Shown: positions 24,128-34,700 of the stretch, piece after piece
How the letters are laid out: each line of letters begins with the position of its first letter
How positions within the stretch are numbered: position 1 is the first letter of the stretch
NCBI GenBank assembly: GCA_947460365.1
Contig: CANHJH010000006.1
Coordinates: 1 to 38,169, forward strand
DNA from: Sphingobacteriia bacterium
Lineage (GTDB): Bacteria; Bacteroidota; Bacteroidia; Chitinophagales; Chitinophagaceae
Reading direction: 5' to 3'
Length of the DNA stretch: 38,169 nucleotides
Translations under genes and position numbers: made by a program
Notes under the pieces: generated by a model
Database searches by the model: none
Seen by the model: the letters and a program-made list of their open reading frames with translations, nothing else
Told to the model about the DNA's origin: nothing

Positions 24128-26218
24128 ATGTCTGTAATTCAAAGTATTCGCGACAGAGGCACATGGATCATTTTTGTAATTATTGCTTTAGCATTAATTG
24201 CTTTTATCTTACAAGATGGTGCTCAAAGAGGAGGCTCTGCCTTTTCTAATTCTTCAGTTATTACCAAAGTAAATGGTGTTGAAATTCAAAGAGGTGATTT
24301 TGAAGATAAACTAAAAAATGCTGAGGCTATGTATGCTAGTCAAGGCGCCACCAGAGAACAACTTATAGGCAATGTTTGGAATCAAGAAGTGGAGAAAGTT
24401 TTATTAGAGCAAGAATTTGATAAATTAGGTATTACTGTTTCTCCAAAAGAACTCAATGATATATTATTTGGTCAGAATTCTCCATTAAGACAAGAATTCA
24501 CAGATCCTAATACTGGTGAATTTCGTGTAGATGATGCTAAGAGAGCATTTGCTCAAATTAAAAAGAGTAAAAATGCAGAGCAAATAAAAATGATTACTAC
24601 TGGTTATATTGATCCAGCTATAGAAAACGGTAAAAGAAATAAATACCAAAATTTGTTAATTCAATCTGCATATATACCAAAATGGCTAGTTGACAAACAA
24701 TCTGCTGATAATAGCAGCATGGCATCTATTTCATATGTTTACATTCCCTATGGTGCTATTGCTGATACATTAGCTAAAGTTTCTGATGATGACATTAGTT
24801 CTTATGTTAAAAAACATGCTGTTGAATTTGAAAAAACAGAAGAAACTAGAAATATTTCATTTGTTAGTTTTTATGCAGGTCCTTCTTCTACTGATTCTAT
24901 TAATGCTTTAAATCAATTAATGGAATTATCTACTGAATTTCAATCTACCAGTGATTCTAAAGCTTATTTAGCTAAAGTTGGGACTGAATTAGCTTTCTAC
25001 GATAGTTATTTTGGTAAGAATAAAATGCAAATGTCTCTTAAAGATTCAATTGTTAAAACCCCTGTTGGTAAAGTATTCGGACCATATATAGACGGTAATA
25101 ATTATGTTTTAGCTAAAATGGTTGGTATTAAACAGTGGGCTGATAGTGCTTCAGTTCGTCATATTTTAATTGCTACCGTTGATCCAAGAAGTGGACAAGA
25201 AATTCGTCCTGATTCTGTTGGTAAATCTTTAGCTGATAGTATTGATAGAGCTATCAAATCCGGTGCTGATTTTAATACACTTGTTGCTAAATATTCCGAC
25301 GACCAAGCTAGTAAAGTTAAAGGTGGTGTGTATGAGTATTTTCCTCAAGGTCAAATGGTTATTCCGTTTAATGATTATGCTTTTGATAATGCAGTTGGCT
25401 CAAAAGGTGTTGTTAAAACGGATTTTGGTTACCATGTAGTTGAAGTAATTGGTCATAAAAATGTTAGTCCTGCTTACAAAATTGCTTATTTAGCTAAACC
25501 TATTCTTCCAAGTAATGAAACCATTAGTTTAGCAAGTAATACTGCTGCACAATTTGTTGCTGAAAGTAAAAATGCCAAAACTTTTAACGAGCAAGCTAAG
25601 ATTAAAAACCTTCCTATTTTAACAGCTTCTGATATAAAAGCAAACGATTTCACTATCAATACAATCGGCTCTTCTAGATCTTTAGTTCGTTGGATTTATG
25701 AAAAAAGTGAAGGTGATGTTTCTGAACCTACTGAAATTGATGATCAAATAGTTGTTGCCTTTATTTCTGCTATTAATAAACCAGGTTTATTAAGTGCAGC
25801 TGAAGCTAGACCAACTGTTGAAGGTATTGTAAGAAATGAGAAAAAAGCTAAAATCATTATAGACACTAAAATAAAAGGTTCTTCTCTTAATGAAATTGCT
25901 TCTTCAACTGGTTTTTCAGTTGGACGTTTAGACAGTTTATCTTTTGGTAATAATTTTATTACCGGTTTAGGAAGTGAACCAAAAATTATTGGAGCTTCAT
26001 TTAATAAGTCAATATCTACTAATTCAAGTTCTGCAATTGCAGGTTCAAATGGAGTATTTGCTATACAAACTATTGCTGTTTCTGCTGTTCCTTCCGCATT
26101 TAATAATGCTGCTCTTTCTGAATCTTTATTGCAATCTCGCAAAATGTCTATTTACAGAAGCGCTGAATCTTTAAGAAAAAGTGCAACTATTAAAGATTTA
26201 AGGTCTACTTTTTATTAA
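24128..26218 (+). CDS. PpiD-like membrane-anchored peptidyl-prolyl isomerase (SurA-N/parvulin)
   Basis: The frame is open from a GTG at 24059, but the ATG at 24128 gives the conserved N-terminus MSVIQSIRDRGTWIIF, so I start there (696 aa). A single membrane helix (residues ~11-28) is followed by a SurA-N-like chaperone region (EIQRGDFEDKL...WNQEVEKVLLEQEFDKLGI, ~50-120), a long helical middle and a parvulin domain starting near residue 341 (VRHILIA, KYSDDQASKVKGGVYEYF, FGYHVVEV). It folds outer-membrane and periplasmic proteins as they leave the translocon. It is followed by a strong terminator. Its base composition is much more A/T-rich than that of genes to the left. Confidence 0.93.
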   Translation: MSVIQSIRDRGTWIIFVIIALALIAFILQDGAQRGGSAFSNSSVITKVNGVEIQRGDFEDKLKNAEAMYASQGATREQLIGNVWNQEVEKVLLEQEFDKLGITVSPKELNDILFGQNSPLRQEFTDPNTGEFRVDDAKRAFAQIKKSKNAEQIKMITTGYIDPAIENGKRNKYQNLLIQSAYIPKWLVDKQSADNSSMASISYVYIPYGAIADTLAKVSDDDISSYVKKHAVEFEKTEETRNISFVSFYAGPSSTDSINALNQLMELSTEFQSTSDSKAYLAKVGTELAFYDSYFGKNKMQMSLKDSIVKTPVGKVFGPYIDGNNYVLAKMVGIKQWADSASVRHILIATVDPRSGQEIRPDSVGKSLADSIDRAIKSGADFNTLVAKYSDDQASKVKGGVYEYFPQGQMVIPFNDYAFDNAVGSKGVVKTDFGYHVVEVIGHKNVSPAYKIAYLAKPILPSNETISLASNTAAQFVAESKNAKTFNEQAKIKNLPILTASDIKANDFTINTIGSSRSLVRWIYEKSEGDVSEPTEIDDQIVVAFISAINKPGLLSAAEARPTVEGIVRNEKKAKIIIDTKIKGSSLNEIASSTGFSVGRLDSLSFGNNFITGLGSEPKIIGASFNKSISTNSSSAIAGSNGVFAIQTIAVSAVPSAFNNAALSESLLQSRKMSIYRSAESLRKSATIKDLRSTFY

Positions 26219-26240
26219 TCTTTAACTTCTATTATATTAA

Positions 26241-26268
26241 AAAGCTCGGTTTATCCGGGCTTTTTTTA
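26241..26268 (+). terminator. Rho-independent terminator after ppiD-like gene
   Basis: AAAGCTCGG (26241-26249) pairs with CCGGGCTTT (26255-26263, one G-T pair) around a 5-nt loop, continuing into a T-run. It begins 22 bp after the stop codon. Confidence 0.88.
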
Positions 26269-26301
26269 TTTATACTTATAGAATCTTTTTACCTTTATAT
26301 C

Positions 26302-26808
26302 ATGAATGATATTATTAATAAAGTTGCAGATAGTGGTTTAATAAGCCTTGATTTGGAAGAATTTTATCCTAAAGATGCTGACATTGCAGTATTTGATTTT
26401 ACAGACTATTTATTTATGGGTCTTATTTTGAAAGAAAAAGATTTTAGATTTGCTTTACAAAATCTAGATTTATCTCTTTTTGAAAATAAATATGTTGCTG
26501 TCACTTGCTCCACTGATGCCATTATTCCCATGTGGGCAAATATGTTAGTTGTTTCTACCTTAAATAGTTCTAGTTATTCTATTTTTTTTGGTAATAAAAA
26601 TTTGGTTAAAGAATCTATATTACTTTCAAATCTTAATAAATTAGATGCTTCTCAATATCTTGATAAACGTATTGTAGTTAAAGGTTGTGGAGATTTACAA
26701 ATTCCAGAATCTGCTTATATTACAGTTACTTCGCTTTTATTACCTTATGTAAAAAGTATTATGTATGGTGAACCTTGTAGTACTGTTCCAATTTACAAGA
26801 AAAAATAA
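26302..26808 (+). CDS. DUF2480 family protein
   Basis: The 168-aa product is a full-length DUF2480 protein, a family characteristic of Bacteroidota and of unknown function. Typical segments are GLISLDLEEFYP, VFDFTDYLFMGLILKEKDFR, YVAVTCSTDAIIPMWANM, IVVKGCGDLQIPESAY and the C-terminal SIMYGEPCSTVPIYKK. It has no signal peptide, so it is probably cytosolic. Two conserved cysteines (in KGC and EPCST) could bind a cofactor or metal; that is inference. It is separated from ppiD by a terminator and ends directly against the convergent sterol-desaturase-type gene. A TACCTTTA box lies 4 bp before the start codon, so its transcript may be leaderless. Confidence 0.92.
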   Translation: MNDIINKVADSGLISLDLEEFYPKDADIAVFDFTDYLFMGLILKEKDFRFALQNLDLSLFENKYVAVTCSTDAIIPMWANMLVVSTLNSSSYSIFFGNKNLVKESILLSNLNKLDASQYLDKRIVVKGCGDLQIPESAYITVTSLLLPYVKSIMYGEPCSTVPIYKKK

Positions 26809-27555
26809 TTATCTACTTTTAACCTCATTATACCGTACATCGTAATCTTTTCTCAACGTTCCAAATAATCTATCCCATATTAATGTATAAAGGCCATAAT
26901 TCCCTTTATAATATTGATGATGTTGATTATGACTGATGGACGTATTTATCCATTTACCTATTCTTGTTTTATTAAAACCCTTAGGATAAATTTCATATCC
27001 TAAATGTCCATATATATTATATACAATTGAAAATAAGAAAAACACTGTTAAATGCGTTATGTGTATAGGAACTGTAAAATAAAATATAAATATGATTCCT
27101 TGTTCTATAATTGCTTCAAAAGGATGAAAAGAATATGCAGCCCATGGTGATGGATTCGTTGACTTATGGTGCACTAAATGTATATATTTAAATATTTTAG
27201 GATGATGCATTATTCTATGAATTAAATAGAAATATGCATCATGTACAAAAAACATTATTATAAACAATAAGTAATAATACAACCATCCTCTTTCTGATAT
27301 TTCATAATATCTCGTAGTATAATTTACAATTGGTTTTGAATTTAATCCTATTAGTATGCAAGTAAATATTATCATTGTGAATAATGAATACAATGCCTCC
27401 CTTATATATTCCTTATTATTAGGAAATTTTTGTTGTATTTTATATTTTATCCATTTTTGTTTATTTATAATATAAAACAAAACAAAAAATGTTATGACTA
27501 GTAAATAATATTTACTGCTGATTTTTAGAAAAATTTTTATGAATAGGTTTTCCAT
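26809..27555 (-). CDS. Sterol desaturase / fatty acid hydroxylase family protein (second copy)
   Basis: A 248-aa integral membrane protein of the di-iron hydroxylase superfamily. Histidine boxes are HDAYFYLIH, HRIMHH, HLVHH and SHNQHHQYY, followed by the WDRLFGTL signature. At least four hydrophobic segments are visible. It differs clearly from the copy at 4.4-5.3 kb, with shorter loops and a different N-terminus, so the two are not recent duplicates. The start codon lies 4 bp after the polA stop on the same strand, so it is probably co-transcribed with polA. Its lipid substrate is unknown. Confidence 0.9.
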   Translation of the reverse strand: MENLFIKIFLKISSKYYLLVITFFVLFYIINKQKWIKYKIQQKFPNNKEYIREALYSLFTMIIFTCILIGLNSKPIVNYTTRYYEISERGWLYYYLLFIIMFFVHDAYFYLIHRIMHHPKIFKYIHLVHHKSTNPSPWAAYSFHPFEAIIEQGIIFIFYFTVPIHITHLTVFFLFSIVYNIYGHLGYEIYPKGFNKTRIGKWINTSISHNQHHQYYKGNYGLYTLIWDRLFGTLRKDYDVRYNEVKSR

Positions 27556-27559
27556 ATAT

Positions 27560-30385
27560 TTAATGTGCTTCTAACCAATTTTTGCCCTTTCCTATTTCTG
27601 CTTCTACCGGTACATCGTTTGGTAATTTTAAAGCATTTTTCATGCAATTTAGTATTAAATTTTCAAGTTCTTCTGTTTCATCCATAACAGCATCAAATAT
27701 TAATTCATCATGTACTTGTAGTATCATTTTTGATTCATATTTCTTTTGATTCATCTCATTATGAATTTTAATCATAGCTAATTTTATCATATCAGCTGCT
27801 GTTCCCTGTATGGGTGAATTTATAGCATTCCTTTCCGCATATCCTCTTACTGTAAAATTACTACTGTTAATATCTCTCAAATATCTCTTTCTTCCCATTA
27901 ATGTTTCTACATATTCGTGTTCTTTAGCAAAATTGATTTGATCATCCATATATTGTTGAATATTTGGAAATTCTTTTTTGTAATTATCTATTATTTCTTT
28001 TGCTTCTGCTCTTGTTATTCCTAAATTCTCAGATAATCCGAAAGCACCTTGACCATAAATGATCCCAAAGTTTACACTCTTCGCTTTATATCGCATTTCT
28101 TTTGTAACAGCATTTTCTTCTATTCCATAAATTTTTGCAGCTGTTGCAGTATGTATATCTTTTTTATTTTTAAATGCTTCACACATATTAGGATCACCAC
28201 TAATAGCTGCTACTATACGTAATTCTATTTGTGAATAATCTGCACTTATCAATATTCTATTTTCATCTCTTGGTATAAATGCTTTTCTAATCTCTCTACC
28301 TTTTTCTGTTCTGATTGGTATATTTTGTAAATTAGGATTGTTACTACTTAATCTGCCTGTTACCGCAACAGCCTGAGCATAACTGGTATGAACCCTACCT
28401 GTTTTAGGATTTATCATTGCAGGTAAAGCATCTACATAGGTTGATTTTAATTTTGTTAATTCTCTAAAACCCAATATATCATCTACTATTTTATTTTGTG
28501 CTGCTAATTTTAACAAAACATCTTCTCCAGTTGCATATTGACCGGTTTTTGTTTTCTTAGCTTTTGGATCTAATTTCAATTTTTCAAATAGTACTTCTCC
28601 TAATTGTTTAGGAGATGCTAAATTAAATCTAACACCTGCTTCCTGATATACTTTTTCTTCAAAGTTTTTTGCTTCTATTTCTAATTGCTTACTGTATTCT
28701 TCCAAAAATTTAAAATCTATTTTCACTCCTTCATATTCCATTGCAGTTAATACTTTAACCAATGGATTTTCTACTTCATTAAATACTTTCTCTACCTTAT
28801 TTTCTTTCAATAATTTTTCAAACTCTTTTTTTAATTGGTAGGTTATATCTGCATCTTCTGCTGCATATTCTTTAACTGTCTCTACTGCAACATCTCTCAT
28901 GTTACCTTGATTTTTTCCTTTTTTCCCAATCAACTTTTCTATCGAAACAGGTTCATATTGTAAATATTGTATACTTAATAAATCCATACTTCTTCTACCC
29001 TCAGGATCTATTACATAATGTGCTAACATGGTATCAAATAATTCCCCTTTAATCTCTATTCCATACCATTTTAATACCAATAAATCATATTTTATATTTT
29101 GTCCAATCCATATTATTTCCTTACAAGAAAATAATTCTTGAAATTTATTTAATCTGTTTTTTGTAATTGTTTGATCTGTACCAAATGGCACATAATATCC
29201 AGTATGTTCTTCATACGAAAAACTCATACCCACTATTTCAACATTATTTGCATCTGTTCCTGTAGTTTCTGTATCAAAACATATTTCTTTTTTACTCTTC
29301 AGTTTTATTATTAATTCATCTATTGCAATATCATTATCTATTAATTCATACAGATGTTTTGTGTTTTCTATATTTTTAATATTCAATGATACTTGTTCCT
29401 CTATATCGTTTTTTATTTCACTAGTTTTACCTTTTGATTCTTTTGTTTCTACTAAATTTCCAAATAGATCTATTTGTTTGCTTTCATTATTTGTTTGAAA
29501 AGGATTGTATACTTCTCCTAAAATTCTCTTACCTAATGTTTTAAATTCTAATTCAGTAAATATTGTAGCTAATTGTTCTTTATTCGATTCCTTTAATTCA
29601 TAATCTTGTTCATGAAATGTTACTGGTACATCAGTAATTATTTTAGCTAATTTTTTACTTATAATTGCTGATTCTCGTCCGTTTCTTATTTTTTCTCCCA
29701 TTGCTCCCTTTATAGTATCTGCATTGGCTAATACATTCTCCAACGTATCAAATTCTTTTAACAATTTTGCAGCTGTTTTTTCTCCCACACCCGGAATACC
29801 CGGTATATTATCTACTGCATCACCCATTAATCCTAAAATGTCCACTACTTGTTCTATCCTAGCAATTCCCCATTTTTCACATACTTTTTCAGCTGTTAAT
29901 ATTTCCTCTGCACTCCCCATATAAGGTGGTTTATAGATATATATGGATGGTTTTGTTAATAATTGTCCATAATCTTTATCAGGTGTTACCATGTACACTT
30001 CATAGTTGAGTTCTGCTGCTTGCCATGCAAGTGTTCCGATGATATCATCTGCTTCATATCCATCCATTTCTATTACAGGAATATTGAATCCTCTTATTAT
30101 ATCCTGTATATATGGAATAGCTGTTATTAAATCTTCTGGAGCTTCTTGTCTGTTTGCTTTGTATTCTACAAAATCTGTATGACGTTCTGTAGGAGCATGT
30201 GTATCAAAGCATACTGCAATATGGGTTGGTTTTTCTTTATTGATTAAATCGAATAAGGTACTGGTAAAACCAAATTGTGCATTGGTATTTAATCCCTTTG
30301 AGGTAATTCTTGGATTTCTAATCAATCCATAATATGCACGATATATTAGTGCCATCGCATCTAATAAAAATAATTTCTTTCCCAT
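27560..30385 (-). CDS. polA: DNA polymerase I
   Basis: I start at the ATG at 30385 (MGKKLFLLDAMALIYRAYYG, 941 aa). The frame continues 39 bp upstream, but that extension runs into a terminator hairpin of the preceding gene. All three domains are present. The 5' nuclease spans residues 1-~290 (DGYEADDIIG, GLMGDAVDNIPG). The 3'-5' exonuclease is ~340-540, with D371 and E373 in FDTETTG intact, so proofreading should be active. The polymerase domain is ~560-941, with SADYSQIELRI (motif A), KSVNFGIIYGQG (motif B) and QVHDELIFD (motif C). It fills gaps in repair and removes primers. The gene is very A/T-rich compared with uvrB and recA in this window. Confidence 0.97.
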   Translation of the reverse strand: MGKKLFLLDAMALIYRAYYGLIRNPRITSKGLNTNAQFGFTSTLFDLINKEKPTHIAVCFDTHAPTERHTDFVEYKANRQEAPEDLITAIPYIQDIIRGFNIPVIEMDGYEADDIIGTLAWQAAELNYEVYMVTPDKDYGQLLTKPSIYIYKPPYMGSAEEILTAEKVCEKWGIARIEQVVDILGLMGDAVDNIPGIPGVGEKTAAKLLKEFDTLENVLANADTIKGAMGEKIRNGRESAIISKKLAKIITDVPVTFHEQDYELKESNKEQLATIFTELEFKTLGKRILGEVYNPFQTNNESKQIDLFGNLVETKESKGKTSEIKNDIEEQVSLNIKNIENTKHLYELIDNDIAIDELIIKLKSKKEICFDTETTGTDANNVEIVGMSFSYEEHTGYYVPFGTDQTITKNRLNKFQELFSCKEIIWIGQNIKYDLLVLKWYGIEIKGELFDTMLAHYVIDPEGRRSMDLLSIQYLQYEPVSIEKLIGKKGKNQGNMRDVAVETVKEYAAEDADITYQLKKEFEKLLKENKVEKVFNEVENPLVKVLTAMEYEGVKIDFKFLEEYSKQLEIEAKNFEEKVYQEAGVRFNLASPKQLGEVLFEKLKLDPKAKKTKTGQYATGEDVLLKLAAQNKIVDDILGFRELTKLKSTYVDALPAMINPKTGRVHTSYAQAVAVTGRLSSNNPNLQNIPIRTEKGREIRKAFIPRDENRILISADYSQIELRIVAAISGDPNMCEAFKNKKDIHTATAAKIYGIEENAVTKEMRYKAKSVNFGIIYGQGAFGLSENLGITRAEAKEIIDNYKKEFPNIQQYMDDQINFAKEHEYVETLMGRKRYLRDINSSNFTVRGYAERNAINSPIQGTAADMIKLAMIKIHNEMNQKKYESKMILQVHDELIFDAVMDETEELENLILNCMKNALKLPNDVPVEAEIGKGKNWLEAH

Positions 30386-30411
30386 ATTGCTAAGGTAATA
30401 AATACCCATAA

Positions 30412-30441
30412 AAAAGCCCTTCATTTATTTGAAGGGCTTTT
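30412..30441 (-). terminator. Terminator between the amidohydrolase gene and polA
   Basis: A 12-bp perfect stem (AAAAGCCCTTCA with TGAAGGGCTTTT, loop of 6) starts 4 bp after the stop of the 30446-31744 gene and ends in a T-run on the minus strand. It argues against the longer polA reading frame. Confidence 0.88.
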
Positions 30442-30445
30442 ACTA

Positions 30446-31744
30446 TTATTTTATAGCATATTTATATTTATATCGTTCGTATAACTGTTTATGTTTATCA
30501 TTTAATTCAATTTCTCTACCCTGTATATACCCTTTTATTACATTACTATTTTTCATATCTAATATATCACCTTCTGTTATGATAATATTAGCATCTTTTC
30601 CAACCATTATACTACCCGTTTTATCTTCAATTCCCAGTATCTTAGCTGTATTATAAGTTATAGCGCTTATAGATTTTTCTTTATCTAATCCATAAGCAGC
30701 TGCTATTCCAGCATTAAATGCTAAATTTCTTCCTCTATTCTGTGAATCATCATCATTGATGCAAAATAATACACCTGCTTTTTCTAAAACAGCGGGTACT
30801 TTAAATATTTGATCAATATCATCATCTTCTACCTCAGGAAGTTCTAGTAATTGACTTAATATTACTGATATATTGTTTTGTTTGAGTAAATCAGCAACTT
30901 GCCAACTTTCTGAACCTCCTACTATTACTACATCAAAATTAAATTCTCTTACAAAGTCAATCGTTAATAGTATTTGTTTAACCTGGTCACAATGAATAAA
31001 TAATTTTGCTTTTTTGTTAAATAGGTTTCTGGTTGCTTCTAATTTTAAATTCTTTTTTATAGGCGTGCTTTCTATATAACTTTTAGCCTCTCTAAAAAAG
31101 TTTTTTACTTCTTCTACTTTATTCAATGCTTCTTTTACAGGGTCACCTGATTGATTGCCCATTCCAAAACCTCGTCCCATTGGTCTACTTACCATGCTTG
31201 GCATATAGAAATTCATACCAATATCTGTTTTATACCCGGCATCTTCTTCATTCCATGCATCTAATTGAACCATGGAAGATAAGCCACCTATTAAACTTCC
31301 TTGCGGAGCAGTGTGAGCCAACAATATACCATTCGATCGTAAGGTATTTATAATTTTAGAATCTGCATTGTATGCTGATATAGAACGTATGTTACTGTTC
31401 CATTCTCCTAATTCGTAAAAATCCTGCATACTTCTAATTCCAATTATTTCTTGTAAGCCCAATGTAGACATTGGTAATATTAATCCTGGATAAACCTGCT
31501 TCCCTTTTGCATCATATACTTTTGTATTTTCTTTTTCTACTTTTATATCTGTTCCTACTTCTTCAATTTTACCATTTTTAATTTTAATGGTTCCATTTTC
31601 TATTTTATTACCATCACCTACATGAATAGTTGCATTGGTTATATAAACAGATTCTGTTTGTTTTTTTACCGGATAAATAGTTTCTTGTGATTTTATATTA
31701 TTATGTAAAATCAATAAACTTCCTATTATTAATATTTTTTTCAT
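30446..31744 (-). CDS. Exported amidohydrolase-fold protein, metal site degenerate
   Basis: A 432-aa protein with a signal peptide (MKKILIIGSLLILHNNIKSQ). Its beginning and end follow the imidazolonepropionase-like amidohydrolase pattern: an N-terminal beta-sandwich (YITNATIHVGDGNKIENGTI), then YPGLI, and a C-terminal TAKILGIEDKTGSIMVGKDANIIIT. The metal-binding HxH that normally follows PGLID is replaced by ILPMSTLG, and no later metal histidines are obvious, so it is probably not a classical hydrolase. It resembles the N-terminal half of the 1022-aa protein encoded just upstream (23 bp gap), so the two genes form an operon and probably act together or as paralogous subunits. Confidence 0.82.
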   Translation of the reverse strand: MKKILIIGSLLILHNNIKSQETIYPVKKQTESVYITNATIHVGDGNKIENGTIKIKNGKIEEVGTDIKVEKENTKVYDAKGKQVYPGLILPMSTLGLQEIIGIRSMQDFYELGEWNSNIRSISAYNADSKIINTLRSNGILLAHTAPQGSLIGGLSSMVQLDAWNEEDAGYKTDIGMNFYMPSMVSRPMGRGFGMGNQSGDPVKEALNKVEEVKNFFREAKSYIESTPIKKNLKLEATRNLFNKKAKLFIHCDQVKQILLTIDFVREFNFDVVIVGGSESWQVADLLKQNNISVILSQLLELPEVEDDDIDQIFKVPAVLEKAGVLFCINDDDSQNRGRNLAFNAGIAAAYGLDKEKSISAITYNTAKILGIEDKTGSIMVGKDANIIITEGDILDMKNSNVIKGYIQGREIELNDKHKQLYERYKYKYAIK

Positions 31745-31767
31745 TATTGTTTATTTAAAGATTTTGA

Positions 31768-34700
31768 TTAATTAATGTCTTCTAGATCTACATCCAACAT
31801 TCTTAATTTTTCATCATGATCAGAACAATTATGCATGTATCTAAAACTTGGACTCACAGGAACTGTTATTCCTCCTGTTTTTTTCTCTCCAACCATTTTG
31901 TTTATTAATCGATTTCTTTCCTTTTTAACTTCTTTTCTTAATTCTTCATCTTTACTTCTATCAAAATATATAGTACCATCTACCACAGTATATAATGCTT
32001 TTGCATATATACTTAATGGATTATCGTTCCATAAAACAATATCAGCATCTTTTCCTTCTTTTATACTTCCCACCTTATCATCTACATGTAACATTTTTGC
32101 AGGATTGATTGTAACGAGATTTAAAGCTTCTGTTTCTGATAATCCACCATACTTAATTGTTTTAGCTGCTTCTTGATTCAATCTTCTAGCCATTTCTGCA
32201 TCATCAGAATTGATACCAACATTTAATCCAACTTTATGCATTATTGCTGCATTATATGGTATGGCGTCTTGTACTTCATTTTTGTAAGCCCACCAATCAG
32301 AGAATGTGGAAGCACTTGCTCCGTGTTCTTTCATTCTATCTGCTACTTTATAACCTTCTAATATATGCGTGAATGTATTTATTTTAAAACCAAATTTTTC
32401 TGCCACACGCATTGTGGTTAAAATTTCGCTTGCTACATAACTATGACAAGTAATGTATCTTTTCTTGTTCATTATTTCCACTAAAGCATCTAATTCTAAA
32501 TCTCTTCTAACTACTGACTTTGAAACAGTTTTATCTTTTACTTCTACTACTTTTAAACTTGCTTCATATTCTTTTGCTCTGGTAAAAGCATCTGTTAAAA
32601 CTTGCTCAACGCCCATTCTTGTATCTGGGAATCTATTGTTACCAGAAGTTAATGAAGTTCTTTTAACATTTTCACCCAATGCAAATTTTATAAAAGGATC
32701 TGACCCTTTAAATTTTAATTCTTGATCATTTACTCCCCAACGTAATTTTATTAATTGAGTTTGACCACCTATCGTATTGGCTGAACCATGTAATATATGT
32801 GAGGTTGTAACACCCCCACTTAACTGTCTATATATGTTTACATCATCTGGATTTAAATTATCTTGTATTCTAACTTCTGAAGTAACACTTTGTCCACCTT
32901 CATTAATGGATGAACATGCTATATGTGAATGTTCGTCTATAATTCCTGCCGTTAAATGTTTACCTCGTGCATCAATAATCTTTGCTAATGGCTCATTAAT
33001 GTTTTTACCGATTTTTACAATTTTACCATTTTTCACTAATAGGTCAGTCTCATTTAAAACCCCTTCTTTTTCACTTGTCCAGATAGTAGCATTCTTAAAC
33101 AATATATTTTCTTGTTTAGGTAATTGATTTTCTATTACTCCAAATGAAGTAAATGGATAAATGGTTTTACCTATGCTTCCTATATTTTTTGTTTTCTCAT
33201 TTTCAATTTCTTTCTCATTCTCTTTTTGTAAAGTTGCTGACCACACAATTAAATTACCTATTGAATCTTTTCCGTTTCCTGAAAATCCATTTTCATTTAA
33301 ATACCCACTTAAATTAAACGTATTGCTAACTATTTGTTTTGTTTTATTATCCCCTTTTTTTATACTGTTGTTGGATATGATCTTTACATACTTACCATCA
33401 AAACTAAATTTAGTATTGAATGTATCTTTATTAATTAAGTATGCAGTAGTATTATTTTTTATGTTTAAAGTATAATTCTCATTATTTATCGTTATCTGAT
33501 AATTACCATTTATATTTTTCCATAATTCATCTTTAACATTATTTCTTTCACCCTGTATCCAGTTTTGTAAAATATTTGTTTTATCGGCAAAAATAGATCC
33601 AGATGTAATTAAGAAGTTGGCCATTTTACCAGGTTCTAAACTACCTACCTTTTCATATATTCCTATTAGCTGTGCTGGAGTTTTGGTTAATGCTTCTAAT
33701 GCAGCTTTTTCTGTTAATCCATATTCCATTGCTTTTTTAATATTTGTAAAAAAGCTTTTATTGTCCTTTAAATCAGCAGAAGATAAACAAAACGGGATTC
33801 CTGCTTTTTCAATCGCACCTGGATTGGTTGGTGCTAATTCCCAATTTTTTAAATCTGCCAATGATACTAATCTTGCATCATTAACATCTTCTAAATCTTG
33901 AGTTTGAGGAAAGTTAAGTGTAACAATTAAAGGAGCTTTTGTACTAGCTACTTCATTTATTCTTTGATATTCTTTACCTGTAGATTTTATAATATATTGA
34001 ACATTGAATTCATCTCCTATTCTATCTGCTCTCATAACATTCCACAAATCGATTCCCCGATCTGTTGGATCCATGATTTGAGGAAGTGTCCAATTTTCAT
34101 TTATTTTTTTTAATGAAATATTTACTCCTTCCTTTTCAGTAGATTTATTATCCTTATACCAAATTGCATCATTATAATATTGTCTTAATAATGCAATGGT
34201 TCCCATTAATGAAGATGGATAACTCTGTGTGGATGTGCCTTTACTAAAAGATAAATTGGAGGTAGCTCTTTCTTTTAGTATTACTAAGTTTTCTTTTTTA
34301 TTATTTAATGTTACTACTGTTCCTGTTCCTCTTATGATTCCATCTTTCTGATGAGTAAGTACTGTGCCAAATCCTATGTCCCTTAATTGTTTTGCTTTAC
34401 TCTCCTCTACTGTAAAAATGTTCACAGCATCAATTTCAGCATGTATAGCTTGGTTCCATCCAAATGCACCTTTTTGATTATTGGTCATTTGACTTGATCT
34501 AAAAAAATCAAATCCACCACTAGCAGCTTGTTTTTGCGGCATTCCATAATCTGTATAAATATCTATAAAAGATGGATAGATATATTTTCCTTTGCAATCT
34601 ATGATAATGGCATCTTTAGGAATGTCTATTCCCTTTCCAATATTGTCAATTTTTCCCTCACGTATAATTAAGGTACCTTCTTGAATAGTTGTTTGTACGT

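Noticed and set aside
30386-30424. Upstream extension of polA to 30424.
   Set aside because: The extension overlaps a strong terminator hairpin, and the standard N-terminus begins at 30385.
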